Assembly: GCF_019320115.1 (NCBI RefSeq) | Contig: NC_089593.1 | Coordinates: 10,240,386 to 10,304,385, forward strand | Length of the DNA stretch: 64,000 nucleotides | Reading direction: 5' to 3' | DNA from: Miscanthus floridulus | Lineage: Eukaryota > Streptophyta > Magnoliopsida > Poales > Poaceae | Translations under genes and position numbers: made by a program | Notes under the pieces: generated by a model | Seen by the model: the letters and a program-made list of their open reading frames with translations, nothing else | The model's database searches: none | Told to the model about the DNA's origin: nothing | Part shown: positions 47,061-64,000 of the stretch, piece by piece | Layout: every line of letters begins with the position of its first letter | Numbering within the stretch: the first letter of the stretch is position 1

Positions 47061-47371
47061 GACCCTATTTAGTAAAGCTCAGCTTCCCTGGAAAAACAGC
47101 TTTATAAGCATCTTTTCTAGGTGAAGTTGAACTGTTTTGAAAAAAAAAACTGTTTGACAAAACAGCTGCACCAACAACTTCATATATGGATGAGAGAGCG
47201 AAATAGGGGAAAGAATTGGGATAAGCTACTTTTTCAGTTTTATCCCAACTCACGTCTTTATGAGAGGAGGAGAAAAACAACTTTACTATTGAAAACTGTT
47301 TTGAAAATAAGTGTCTGACAAAAAAACAGCTCAAAGTAGCTTATGAAGCTATTACGAGCTGTGCCAAACAT
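47061..47371. mobile_element. MITE, foldback type
   Basis: The left end 'gaccctatttagtaaagctc' and right end 'gagctgtgccaaacatgcctt' are imperfect inverted repeats, with 'aaaacagct' words inside both arms. Block A lacks the segment. A second MITE-like piece beginning 'ggggctgtttggcagg' follows at 47384-47490. Confidence 0.55.
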
Positions 47372-47763
47372 GCCTTAGAGGGGCTGTTTGGCAGGACTGA
47401 AAAATAAGCCAAAATACTGTTCCGACTGATTGTTGTGAGAGAAAAATAATGTTCTGTCTGGACGTAAATAGTATTTCTTTTGATTATACGATACAAAAGA
47501 AAGTGGATGTAATCCCGATATGCATTCAATGGAGCAACAATACCATGTGGCTCCGCTGCTCGAATAGAGACACATAATTTAGATTCAAATTTAGAGGTTA
47601 TATATTATATATAAGTTAGTTTTTTCTACAACACAAGGGTATAAGAAGTATTTTTATTTTTTTTATAATGATATATGTTAGGAAATAATTTAGGTTCAGG
47701 AATCTTATTTGTAATAATAATGGAGGTAGTGGAGGTGTCTAATTTAGATTATTAGTCATGGAT

Positions 47764-47970
47764 ATATAGTATTCTAGGTGTAGAATATATATATAGTATT
47801 CTATGCCAAGCTGTTATACCAAATAAAATTCAGTACTGTTCAGTAGTCGTATTTCAGTATTTCATGGTACTAGGTATAGTGCTGACTGATACTGAATGCG
47901 GTTCAATACTACTCAGTATTTTTTTTCAAGTTAGTTTTGGCTTGATGTAGAATAGTGCTGCCGTGTGTAT
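47764..47970. mobile_element. Diverged relative of the 17163-17364 element
   Basis: The words 'ggtgtagaatat' at the left and 'gatgtagaatagtgct' at the right flank an interior with 'cagtactgttcag' and 'tactactcagtatt'. TA runs lie on both sides. The order of interior words is like that of the MITE at 17163-17364 on the opposite strand. Block A lacks it. Confidence 0.6.
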
Positions 47971-48395
47971 ATATATGTGAGGTGAGTTAAAGTTTAGAGC
48001 TAACGACCACTATTTAGAAACTTTAGCTCTAAAATTAAGGGCTCTAAAGTTTAGAGGAGAAATCCAAACAGCCCTTAGCAAATGAGTGATTTAGATGTAT
48101 ATTTAAGGGGCTGCTCTATTATTTTTTATTGTGGTATTGGTATATATAGATTGGTAATTTAGAAGCAAGATGTTTGCCTTTTCTATGGACATTTCTAGGA
48201 TTTCTCTAGTTTTATAGCGTGTCTGGGACTTTAGTTTTTATAGCGTGTCTGGTTGATATTAGTATTAAGACAATAGGATTAGCCAAAGCTAATATAATGG
48301 GGCCTATACTCTGGACTAGAGAATGCAATCTCTATACTTCACTAATGCTACCCCTCGCTGGGATGCCCACAATTTCTGTTACACAATGTCGCCAT

Positions 48396-49239
48396 TAAGG
48401 ATGAAAACGGTGAGGAAATACTCCAAACCAAACCGCATCCATTTTATTCGGAATGTGCCGTTTTTCAAATTCGTTTAGGGATCGTTCGTTTAACCATCAT
48501 TCCAACAGGATTTATTCCAGGTGATCAAATATAGTAAAAAATAGCACAACATTCCTGGTTGCAATAATTCCAGGGGTCCAATCTGTGACAACCGAACAGG
48601 CCCTTATTCGGATTGTACCGTTTTTCAAATTCGGTTAGAAATTCCAATCTAGGCACAGCCCGGCCTAATTAAGGCATACTACGACGCATGGAGCGCTTGG
48701 AAGTGGGCTGGTGTTCTTATCTAGAGGATCGGCTCTCTCACTCCCATTGTGTAAGCGAGGTGGTACAAATTGAGAAGGGCGCCTGGTGGCTAGCACTTGC
48801 AGCTTGCATGTAGCGTGGGCGTTGGCTGCTGCCAGCGAGCCTGCCATGCCGAGCGGCCATCGGGCCAAGGGTAGGGAGAGGAGGGAGGAAAATTTAGCCC
48901 AAATTGGATTTTGTATTTTTGTGTCACCTTTTGTAATTTCTAGAAAATCTAGGAAGGGGTTTGGGTTGGAGATTCAAGGTAAATATTTACGGTGCTACAC
49001 ATAAATTCCGGAGAGCATGACTTAGTCCTACGGGTCGTTATTCCGTATTAATTTTTCATATACCGACCGTGTTCGATATAATTCCGCTTGATTTGATTCA
49101 TTTTCGAAATTCTCAATATTCCATAAGTTCACGTTTGTTTTTGTGTCGGGCTTTACCGCTTTCGTTTTTTCTTTCATTTTCGTATTCAAATGTAAAAGTA
49201 CAAAACAATTTAGGGGTTTTCCAACCGTTTTCATCCTTA
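48396..49239. mobile_element. Non-autonomous hAT (Ac/Ds-like) element with 8-bp target duplication
   Basis: The ends 'taaggatgaaaacggt' and 'accgttttcatcctta' (with 'ccaaccg' at the right) form an inverted repeat like that of Ac-group hAT elements. The flanks gtcgccat (48388-48395) and gtcgcaat (49240-49247) are an 8-bp target duplication with one mismatch, as expected for hAT. The interior is non-coding and contains a further small insertion at 48479-48603. Confidence 0.85.
48479..48603. mobile_element. Small MITE inside the hAT element, flanked by 35-bp direct repeats
   Basis: The segment ends 'caaccgaacaggccc' and starts 'ggatcgttcgtttaacc', which recalls the CTGTTCG MITE family. It is flanked by two copies of a 35-bp sequence starting 'ttattcgga' and ending 'ttag' (48444-48478 and 48604-48638, about three mismatches). 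Confidence 0.5.
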
Positions 49240-49737
49240 GTCGCAATCTAGGCTTGGACGTTGGAGGCTTCCATTGGTCAAAGCAAATTTTGGAGTAAGG
49301 CTATACAACGTTTTGGAGATGAAAAACTGTCTCATGCAATTTTTACCACTACGTGTTATATTTATTATGAAGACGGTCAGTAAGCTTACAAAATAGAACT
49401 GTTAGCAAGGCCGATCCGATGCCCTGTTCGCTTGAAGCTTGAACTTATCAGCCAGTCATGGTACAGTGTTTTTCTCTCACAACAAAACAACAAATCAGCT
49501 AACAGTACTTTTCAGCCTGGCTTTTCAACGAAACGAAGCTATGTCAAGCAAGCACGGCACTCATCTTTCACCCAACCAACACAGCACAGGAAACATGGAG
49601 CAGAATGCATTCTTAAAAACCTACCGTCACAACTCACAAGTCGTCATCTGGCTGATGTGCAACTCGAAAATCAGACCTACGCACGAAGGCAACCAGATAG
49701 AAACCGTACGAAGTTTCATCAAGTACACAACTCGTTG

Positions 49738-49899
49738 AGCCTGTTCGGCTGGAGCCGTTGGTTCGTAGATTATTACTGCTGGCTGGTTTAGTATGAGAGA
49801 AAAATACTATTATGGCTGGAAGATATTGTTCATGTGAACAGTGTCCACGTGAGAGGGCTGGCCAGCACCAGCCAGCCAGCCATCCCAGCCGAACAGGCT
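49738..49899. mobile_element. MITE with AGCCTGTTCGGCTGG termini
   Basis: The ends 'agcctgttcggctgg' and 'ccagccgaacaggct' are a perfect 15-bp inverted repeat. The interior word 'gagagaaaaatacta' is shared with the MITEs at 8561 and 38219. No target duplication is evident. Confidence 0.75.
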
Positions 49900-51658
49900 A
49901 CATTTCCAGTTACAAAGGGCGTGTTTGTGACGGTGGTTCAGGCCGGCTCGGCCCATCCGTCAGGCCCAGGCCAGCCGAGGCCAGTTCCAAGTGGTGCAAC
50001 TGCACTTGTTTGGTAACGTGACCCAGCAGAGCCGAGCTCGATTGTGATCGTGTTTGTTTTGCCTGTACAGATGGATGCGGTGACCCTGGACACAGAATGT
50101 GGTAACATTACCCCCCACACGTTGTCACTGCCATTTCATCGAACACGTGCAGCGCAAGCGGCATGGACTCGCCCACCTCGGCCAAGAAGCCGCCACCGCT
50201 ACCCTTCTCCGACGCCATTGCAGACCAGGAGGAAGAAGATTGGGAGGGAGAGGGAGAGGCTGAGCGAGCGACAGTGCCTCCACCTCGCCGTAGTGGCCAG
50301 CCGCGCAGCAGCGACCCGCCATGTCCGCGCCGACGCGAAGGGAACGAGGCCCGCAGGGTTCGCCGGATAGGGGCCGGAGCCGAGGAAGGGGAGGCCGTGA
50401 GTAGCCACGGCAGGGTAGGGGCTGGGCGGGGCGCACACAGCGGCGGAGCTGTCGTTCGGGCGCCCGAGGCGGCAGCGCCCGGAGCTCGCCAGTGCGCGCC
50501 CGAAGCAGCAGCGGCTCGAGCCCCTACGCGACGTCGGTGGCGACCTGCTGGACGCCGCACCGGGACGACGCTAGAGCTGGAAAAGGGCTGCGTCGCGGCC
50601 GCGGAGGGAGCAACACCAATAGGCGGTGGAGGCGGCCCCGCCTGCACGCTTCGCAAGGAAGCTGTTGGTAGCGGCGGCGAGCTCCTAGAACGGGTAGAGG
50701 ACAGGCAGGTCCATGAGCGAGGTGAGCGCTGCGGCGAGGGAGGCACGGCCGGAGGAGGTGGAGGACGACGAGGTGGCGCCACGCCGCCGCGCGCTAGCCG
50801 TGCCCGTGCCCGTGTCGGCGCCGGACGCTGGGGAGAGGAGCGGAAGGTGAGGGAAGGGAGAAGGAGGTAACCGTATCAGTCACGGAGCGCTCGAGGGAGC
50901 CGGTCCGTGAAAAAACGAAGGGAGACTTCGTTTTTCTGGGGCCTGGCCCAAGCCGCTTTAGATCTCGTACGGGCCAGGCTCTAAAGTTGGGCCAAGTGCG
51001 CCAAACATGGAAGGTTGCAGCCCGAGAGCGCAGCCGGGCCGTCGGGCCACCCTCACAAACAGGCCCAAAGTGTGCAGCCTCAGCCTCACGGGTGCACACA
51101 CCAGTGGGCCCTTGCAACAGGGTGTGCCCAAAGCATCTCACTCGCAATTGAGTCATCAAATGGCCCCATAAAAGGGCAGGGGAGAAACAATTTGGTAGAG
51201 TTCATTTAACCGACCAGAGTACAAAACTGAAAACAAGGGCAGAAACTCCCAAATCCCAATGGACATTCAGCACCATCACCGAAAACAAACTATAGTGCCA
51301 TGCCCGGTTAATTTGTAGGAGTATATATATACTACCAGTCTGAATGATTTCGCCAAGGTCCTAGGCTGGGGCTCCAGCTGAGCTGAGCCACCTGCAAAAG
51401 TTGAAAGAGCGCAACATGAATCATGGTAAAGCAATGCAGCTATAGCAAAACTTTTACTAGAGCATGTATGCATTTAGTTCCAGACTCTGCAGTGGCGAAT
51501 GGGTGAAAAGACCAGTGCACGGTTCCAGGCCAAAGTCTTTAATATTCAGGGTCATCAGGGACAAAAGGAGCAGTACAACAATGTCAAGGAAACAATAGCA
51601 TGTAATTGACAGATAAGATTTATCCTGGCAAAATGCAATACTAGCAGCGAGAAGCAAT
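49900..51658. other. GC-rich interval (50120-50880) and flanks, no gene supported
   Basis: Both strands are open for more than 220 codons across 50108-50870, but the translations are proline, arginine, alanine and serine-rich with no domain. The strands mirror each other in composition. It could be the CpG-rich first exon of a decayed gene or a captured fragment in a transposon. 51190-51658 shows nothing recognisable. Confidence 0.4.
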
Positions 51659-51789
51659 TGATATGGCAGGGTGGTTGGCCTTATTAAATCTGGCTAGACT
51701 TAGAACAATGGCAAGGTTGTGAGCCTGATCACCCTCCCTAGGAGGCTCTGATCATAATAACTCGCTTCTTGCTTAACCACTAAGCCCAT

Positions 51790-52016
51790 GTGGGTTACAA
51801 GTAAATAGCCATCGAGGCTAATCCATTCCCTACAATCACTCCCCATCTTTCCTATTTTTATTCCTCCTAGCCGATTGACTGAGCTGCATGCAACAAACTA
51901 ATTGACTGAACAGGTAAATAGCCATCGAGGCTAATCCACTCCCTACAATCACTCCCCATCTTTCCTATTATTCCTCCTAGCCATTGACTGGACTGCATGC
52001 AACAAACTACCAAAAT
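51790..52016. repeat. 115-bp tandem repeat, about two units (left repeat)
   Basis: A unit built of 'aaatagccatcgaggctaat', 'ctacaatcactccccatctt', 'ttcctcctagcc' and 'ctgcatgcaacaaac' occurs about twice. The same unit is present about three times at 53360-53690, so the two LTR-like copies differ in repeat number. Confidence 0.75.
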
Positions 52017-52884
52017 TGGCACCAGTCAAGTCCGCCTGCTAACCATTTAAGTTGTGGACTTGGTCTTCTTGAGAAACAGCTCATCCTCGAGCTAGAACTT
52101 TGGGTGCGCCTCCTTGAATGTGTCCAGAGCTTCCCAGGTTGCTTCAGCAGCTGGCCGGCCAACCCATTGAACTAGAAGTTCCCAGCAGCCACGGTTGAGG
52201 CGAGTGCGGACGATGGACTCAGGCATTGGCACTACACGGCCTCGTGATAGGAGAGGAAGAGGCACCACTGCTGCTGATGGTGTCCCTACGAACTGCTTGA
52301 GGAACACCACATGGAAGACATCATGAATCTTTGCCTTGGGTGGCCAGCTGAAGACGATAAGCCACTGGGCCAACACGCTCGACGACCTGATATGGGCCAT
52401 AGTAGCGTGGCAACACTTTGATGCTGCTCTTGTTGGTGATGCCAGCAGCGACGAGATGGTGCAGATGGAGCCACACCCAGTACCCAATGTTGAACTGGAT
52501 GTCCCTATATGACCAGCATCATACTGAAGCTTCATGTGGTCGCGAACATGCAGCAGCCACTCACGGATTTCAGCCAAGAAGGCATCACGATCACGGAGCT
52601 GCTTGTCCAGTGCAGTGACGACGCGGGCGACATCGGGTTGATAGCTGGCCATAGTGGGTGGCACCCAGCCATAGACCACCTGGAAAGGAGTAGTGTGCAG
52701 TGTCGTCTGGTACGATGTGTTGTAGCAGATGGCAGCCAACGCAACCAGTTGCGTGGCTGGTCGCCGGCAAGACACCGGATGTAGACGCCAAGCACCCTGT
52801 TGGTCACCTCCGACTGGCCGTCATTCTGTGGGTGGAACGTGGAGCTGAGGCGGAGGTCCACCCCAGATAGAGCAAAGAGCTCTG

Positions 52885-53223
52885 TCCAGAATGTGCTGGT
52901 GAAGACCGGGTCGCGGTCGCTAACGATGGAGCAAGGGATGTCGTGGAGCCGAACGATGTGGTCGAAGAAGACGCGCGCCATGGTAGTCGCCGTGTAGGGG
53001 TGGCCAAGAGCGATGAAGTGGGCGTACTTGGAGAAGTGGTCAACGACGATGAGCACCACCGATTTGGCGCGGTCTGGATGCTCATCGTCATTGACCGCTT
53101 CTCCAAGTACGCCCACTTCATCGCTCTTGGCCACCCCTACACGGCGACTACGGTAGCGCACGTCTTCTTCGACCAACGTCAGCGACCGCGACCCGGTCTT
53201 CACCAGCACATTCTGGACAGATG
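52885..53223. repeat. Inverted duplication inside the gypsy integrase region
   Basis: The stretch 'ctccaagtacgcccacttca' with 'tcgctcttggccacccctac' (from 53100) is the reverse complement of 52998-53038. The arms continue outward to 'gaccgggtcgcggtcgc' (about 52905) and 'gcgaccgcgacccggtc' (about 53187). The right arm lacks about 45 bases present in the left arm. The centre is near 53080. Confidence 0.8.
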
Positions 53224-53359
53224 ATATGGCTGGATGATTGGCTTTATTAAATCTGGCTAGACTTAGAACAATGGCAAGGTTGTGAGCCTGATCTCCCTCC
53301 CTAGGAGGCTCTGATCATAATAACTCACTTCTTGCTTAACCACTAAGCCCATGCGGGTT

Positions 53360-53690
53360 ACAAGTAAATAGTCATCGAGGCTAATCCACGCCCTACAATC
53401 ACTCTCCATCTTTCCTATTATTCCTCCTAGCCGATTGACTGAACTACATGCAACAAACCAATTGACTGAACAGGTAAATAGCCATCGAGGCTAATCCATT
53501 CCCTACAATCACTCCCCATCTTTCCTATTATTCCTCCCAGCCGATTGACTGAACTGCATGTAACAAACCAATTGACTGAACAGGTAAATAGCCATCGAGG
53601 CTAATCCACTCCCTACAATCACTCCCCATCTTTCCTATTATTCCTCCTAGCCAATTGACTGAACTGCATGCAACAAACTACCAAAATTGG
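53360..53690. repeat. 115-bp tandem repeat, about three units (right repeat)
   Basis: Three units with the words 'gccatcgaggctaatcca' and 'aatcactccccatctttcct' follow each other (first unit slightly diverged). See the two-unit array at 51790-52016. Confidence 0.75.
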
Positions 53691-53696
53691 CAATTG

Positions 53697-53775
53697 TGTT
53701 GTGCCAGCGACCAAGCAAACTTGTAATGACAAAAGAAAATGATAATCCATCAGTAGAAACGATAGAATATTACCA
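53697..53775 (-). other. Likely 3'UTR of DHFR-TS
   Basis: Between the stop codon and the gypsy repeat lie only about 80 bases, so the 3' UTR must be short or run into the repeat. No clear polyadenylation signal was identified with confidence. Confidence 0.4.
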
Positions 53776-61309
<7,534 letters not shown>

Positions 61310-61310
61310 G

Positions 61311-62533
61311 CTGACTAAAGTGGTAAGAATTTGTTTTGCTGATCAGGTCCAGAACTTGAGGTTTTCTAAATCGAGAAGTGCGTGAATAACCAATGCTGGA
61401 AAATCTTACAGCCTGAATTTGAGGGAGCATTATATAAGCTAGCAATTTGATTAAACATCAAAAAACAAATTGCACAGAAATGTAATCAGAATCGAAACAG
61501 CAAAGGACCCAAGATTTCTCATTGTTCAACAGTACAAGCAACTGTATGCAGATAAAGTAACCTACAAAGGCCCCGGTATTTTCCCAGATTTAATAGAGGC
61601 AACTGTATGCATAACCGTTTTCTAAAACTCTACTAACTATTTTTAGAAGAAAAAAAAAGTACAGAAGTATCAACAGAACAAGTATGCAGTAAGTTTGTAC
61701 CACAGGCCACAGCTTGTTCAACAAAGTACAGTCCACAACCTCAGTTAAGGCAAGAATATGAATATGTATTCTGCTATACAACACAAAAGCATGTCACATG
61801 TAAAACGCAAATATACTTAGCATGCATGTCGAGAAAACCTAGAGATGTAAGCTCCAACTCTAAGCACCTCTGCGACTAACATCTGGACCCTGAACTACAA
61901 ATTAAAAAAAAATGGTTGATTTCGCTATCAAAGCAAGCGGAAGCATATAAAAACTGTTTAAAGAAACAGGAGACAGAAGCACAGCACAATTTATGGTTCC
62001 AACGCAAATGCTGAAACTATTATTAAGATGTGGTACAATTAGTTCAAACTACTGCACAGGATTGCAAGCTTTTAGTAAGTCGGGGGGGGGGGGGGGAGGA
62101 CTCGGATTTCGAAAACTCCAAGTTACAACTAAATGTATACAATATAACGCATTGCAGTACACAACTCTGGTTATTATAGGAGCACCATATGCATGACACT
62201 TCACCCAACCTTTACAAATTGACAGTGAAGTATCAATCGCAGAAGCAACAACTACATTGGTTGGTGACTTGGTGTGGACTAACAACAAAAACGGTTAGAA
62301 CTGTTGGTGCAGCTGCTTGAACAATCAAAAGGGCAGGAAGAAGAAAAGGGCCGAACCGACCATACAAACTTGTGGATTTCTAAAATGCAGGAATATCTAC
62401 TGCTGCGCGAGGGTACGACCTACACTTGTGATTAGAATCAGATGCGAATACACGTACATAAAGTAGCTTAAGTTAGGGCTTGGGCGCTCGGTTTCGCACA
62501 GCAGGAAGGGAATAGAAGGGGTGAGTGGGGTAC
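61311..62533 (-). other. Probable 5'UTR intron of DHFR-TS
   Basis: An acceptor AG lies at 61311-61312, one base before the ATG. A consensus donor (CACCAG/GTACCC) lies at 62533-62532. The interval is AT-rich, like an intron, and holds a 15-base G run at 62082-62096. Confidence 0.6.
62082..62096. repeat. Poly-G tract of 15 bases
   Basis: A run of G on the plus strand (C on the transcript strand of DHFR-TS) sits in the putative 5'UTR intron. Length of such runs is often unreliable in assemblies. Confidence 0.8.
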
Positions 62534-62690
62534 CTGGTGGGTGCTCGTCGCCGGTGATGACCCTGGGAGAACCTGGCGTAGGGCGGCGGCGGCGGGGCGC
62601 CCAGTCGTCGCAGCGGAGAATGGGAGAGGAGGGAACGAGAGAGAGAGCCCAGTGGGTCTGTTTGCCTGGGCCTGTAGCAGGCCTGATTTC
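62534..62690 (-). other. Probable 5'UTR exon of DHFR-TS
   Basis: On the minus strand a CT-rich, GC-rich stretch with 'ctctctctcgttccctcctc' leads to a clean donor site at 62533. This is the usual form of a plant housekeeping-gene leader. No ATG in it starts a recognisable protein. Transcript data would settle the start. Confidence 0.55.
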
Positions 62691-62865
62691 TACATTGATA
62701 ACCCAGCAGCCCACTTGGAATGCGAGCCCGTGGGCCGTGCACTGGCCGCTGCTGCGGAAAAGCCCTTACAATTTACAAAGCTGTGAAAATACGGTGGGAA
62801 GAGTTCTTCTCGTGTAATAAGGACTTATTTTTATTTCTAAAAATGACTTATTTTTTCTTTGACAA

Positions 62866-63016
62866 CCTCAATCCATGTGTGATGAGCATTCCATCTCAAT
62901 CCATGTGTGTTGGGGGTAGATTGGTGTAGAATTTAAACACCTCGATCCATGCGTGTTGGATGGTAAATTCCACACCAATCTAATCCAACATACGTGGATT
63001 TGAGGTGGATACATGA
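62866..63016. mobile_element. Foldback MITE of unknown family
   Basis: The left arm 'cctcaatccatgtgtg' and the right arm 'catacgtggatttgagg' are imperfect inverted repeats. The words 'aatccatgtgtgttgg' and 'gatccatgcgtgttgg' recur inside, and 'gattggtgtagaattt' is matched in inverted form by 'aattccacaccaatc'. Confidence 0.6.
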
Positions 63017-63169
63017 ACATCTAAACAAAAGCCCTTACTGGTGGATTCACCAATGGAAACATGCTTGCAACTGCATAACACACATCATTTTTTGTAAGAT
63101 AATGAACACGTTTTAAACATAGCAACATGAATAGGACTTCTCTTTAGTGCTCTTTATGTTCCAAATTAA

Positions 63170-63400
63170 GGGAGCGTTTGGTTGGTTACCAAACTACGCC
63201 ACACCCTGCCGCACTTTTTGCGCCGTAGACGAGGCAAGCGTTTGGTTCGCTTTCTGTAATTTGTCGCGGCCGCAACCCACTCCCGCAGTTCATTTGCGAG
63301 GCCACAATCTGCCACAGTTGCGGCGGCCAAATTCGACGCCGCAATTACAGCGCGGCCGCAGCTGAGGTGCGGCATCCCACGGCAAGAACCAAACGGACCC
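63170..63400. mobile_element. Tourist-like MITE (PIF/Harbinger) with taa target duplication
   Basis: The ends 'gggagcgtttggttgg' and 'gaaccaaacggaccc' are inverted repeats beginning GGG and ending CCC. Both are flanked by taa (63167-63169 and 63401-63403), the usual 3-bp target of Tourist elements. It is 231 bp and GC-rich with no coding potential. Confidence 0.85.
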
Positions 63401-63403
63401 TAA

Positions 63404-64000
63404 ATGTCTAGATGTTGCGCGGTGAGAATCTGTGCTTATGGTGAACCACTTGAAAATTTGTGAAAGCCTCGGCTCCGTCTCCACAAGGGAAGAAGTTTAA
63501 TAGTGAAACGAGGAAAGCGGTTGAAAGAAAAAGCAGTTTGATCGAGCTTGACCTTTTGATCAATCACGGCTTCCTCAACGGAGATACAAGTCTTCCTTAG
63601 AAGGAACCAATACTTGATTGACATGTGATTTCAATAGGTATAGAGGATAATTTTAAAGCTCTTATATCCTACACAGCTGAGGTCACTAACTGATATTTAT
63701 TGAACGTAATGGCAAGAGCTCTGTCTTTCAATTAAAAAGAATGAAATTGACCCGGTTTATAAGGAAAAACGGGCCCAAAAACCATATGCAGTTTTATAAC
63801 CAATTTCGTCCAAACCACTTCACATAAAACGACACTTCCACGTAGCCCCAATGCTAGTTTTATTACCAATAGATAAGGTGCTGACAAATTTCATGACATG
63901 ACATTAGAGTTATGAGAAAAACATAGGGTTTCAACCAAATAAAATATGGGTATACATTGGTCTAACTTCTAAGACTTTGTAATATGAGGCTCATTGCATC
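63404..64000. other. Intergenic sequence, nothing recognised
   Basis: No gene, RNA or repeat is supported. Short frames on the minus strand (63290-63624) have no recognisable domain. Confidence 0.4.

Larger units (their letters stand above)
46990..49570 (+). repeat. Paralogous block B
   Basis: This is the counterpart of 28262-38665. It lacks the LINE, solo LTR, TIR element, Mutator-like element and MITE found in block A. It has its own insertions: MITEs at 47061-47490, a TA-associated element at 47764-47970, an hAT element at 48396-49239 and a MITE fragment at 49433-49530. No gene is recognised in the shared sequence. Confidence 0.8.
51659..53696 (-). mobile_element. Truncated Ty3/gypsy element with short LTR-like direct repeats
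   Basis: Direct repeats at 51659-52016 and 53222-53696 share the start 'tgatatggc' and the end 'ccaaaattggca', fitting TG...CA termini on the minus strand. Between them the minus strand encodes the integrase core ('VDHFSKYAHFIALGHPYTAT', 'VSDRDPVFTSTFW', 'STFHPQNDGQSEVTNRVLG') and the C-terminal chromodomain region ('ELLVQWVGRPAAEATWEALD'). Protease, reverse transcriptase and RNase H are absent. The integrase contains frameshifts and an inverted duplication. I see no matching target duplication. Confidence 0.8.

Noticed and set aside
50108..50870. Long overlapping open frames on both strands (224 and 235 codons)
   Set aside because: Extreme GC content leaves both strands open; no domain, no conserved motif and proline/arginine-rich translations.
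51790..53690. CRISPR-like spaced repeats
   Set aside because: Units of about 115 bp are contiguous tandem repeats with no unique spacers, in a plant retroelement.

Overview
The window is nuclear DNA from a grass. It has intron-rich plant genes, a P-class PPR gene, GC-rich 5' coding ends, and repeat families typical of grasses: CACTA, Tourist, hAT MITEs, Au SINE, copia and gypsy LTRs, L1-type and RTE-type LINEs, and (TA)n-associated MITEs. A panicoid (Andropogoneae-like) grass is my best guess, but I cannot confirm a species without a database search. No bacterial, organellar or viral genome is present.

Three genes on this DNA are well supported. (1) A ZIFL-type major facilitator transporter lies on the plus strand at 7736-16270, in 17 exons. 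All splice sites and phases fit except for one extra base in exon 5 that breaks the frame. (2) A single-exon 697-residue PPR protein similar to Arabidopsis At2g02150 lies on the minus strand at 43510-45603. (3) A bifunctional dihydrofolate reductase-thymidylate synthase lies on the minus strand at 53776-61309. I could splice it from 10 exons into an unbroken 523-residue frame, and it has a probable 5'UTR exon further upstream. Broken or partial genes are a GAUT7-like glycosyltransferase pseudogene (39318-41150), a VPS32/SNF7 last-exon fragment (3318-3483) and a small membrane-protein gene end (2268-3050).

The rest is mostly transposable elements, often nested. 0-7 kb: LINE, RTE and hAT remnants, tandem repeats and gene fragments. 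7.7-16.3 kb: ZIFL, whose 3.6-kb first intron holds an L1-type LINE that itself contains a MITE and a non-autonomous CACTA element. 16.4-17.8 kb: a palindromic stack of TA-microsatellite-associated elements. 18.4-28.1 kb: a decayed Ty1/copia element (5-bp target duplication attac) whose 5' LTR carries a 3.8-kb gypsy-type LTR. 28.3-38.7 kb: a block paralogous to 47.0-49.6 kb and swollen by a LINE, a 4.5-kb solo LTR, a TIR element, a Mutator-like element and a MITE. 39-46 kb: GAUT7 pseudogene, SINE, PPR gene. 46-53.7 kb: the second paralogous block, hAT element, MITEs and a gypsy remnant. 53.7-62.7 kb: DHFR-TS, with a nearly full-length RTE LINE in intron 3. 62.8-64 kb: MITEs and unassigned sequence.

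The three genes are functionally unrelated (transport, organelle RNA metabolism, folate/dTMP synthesis) and show no sign of working as a cluster. I did not find a new biological system. The most informative structures are the ZIFL frameshift with a cryptic acceptor that would restore the frame, the two paralogous blocks that act as empty-site controls for several insertions, and the palindromic (TA)n element stack.
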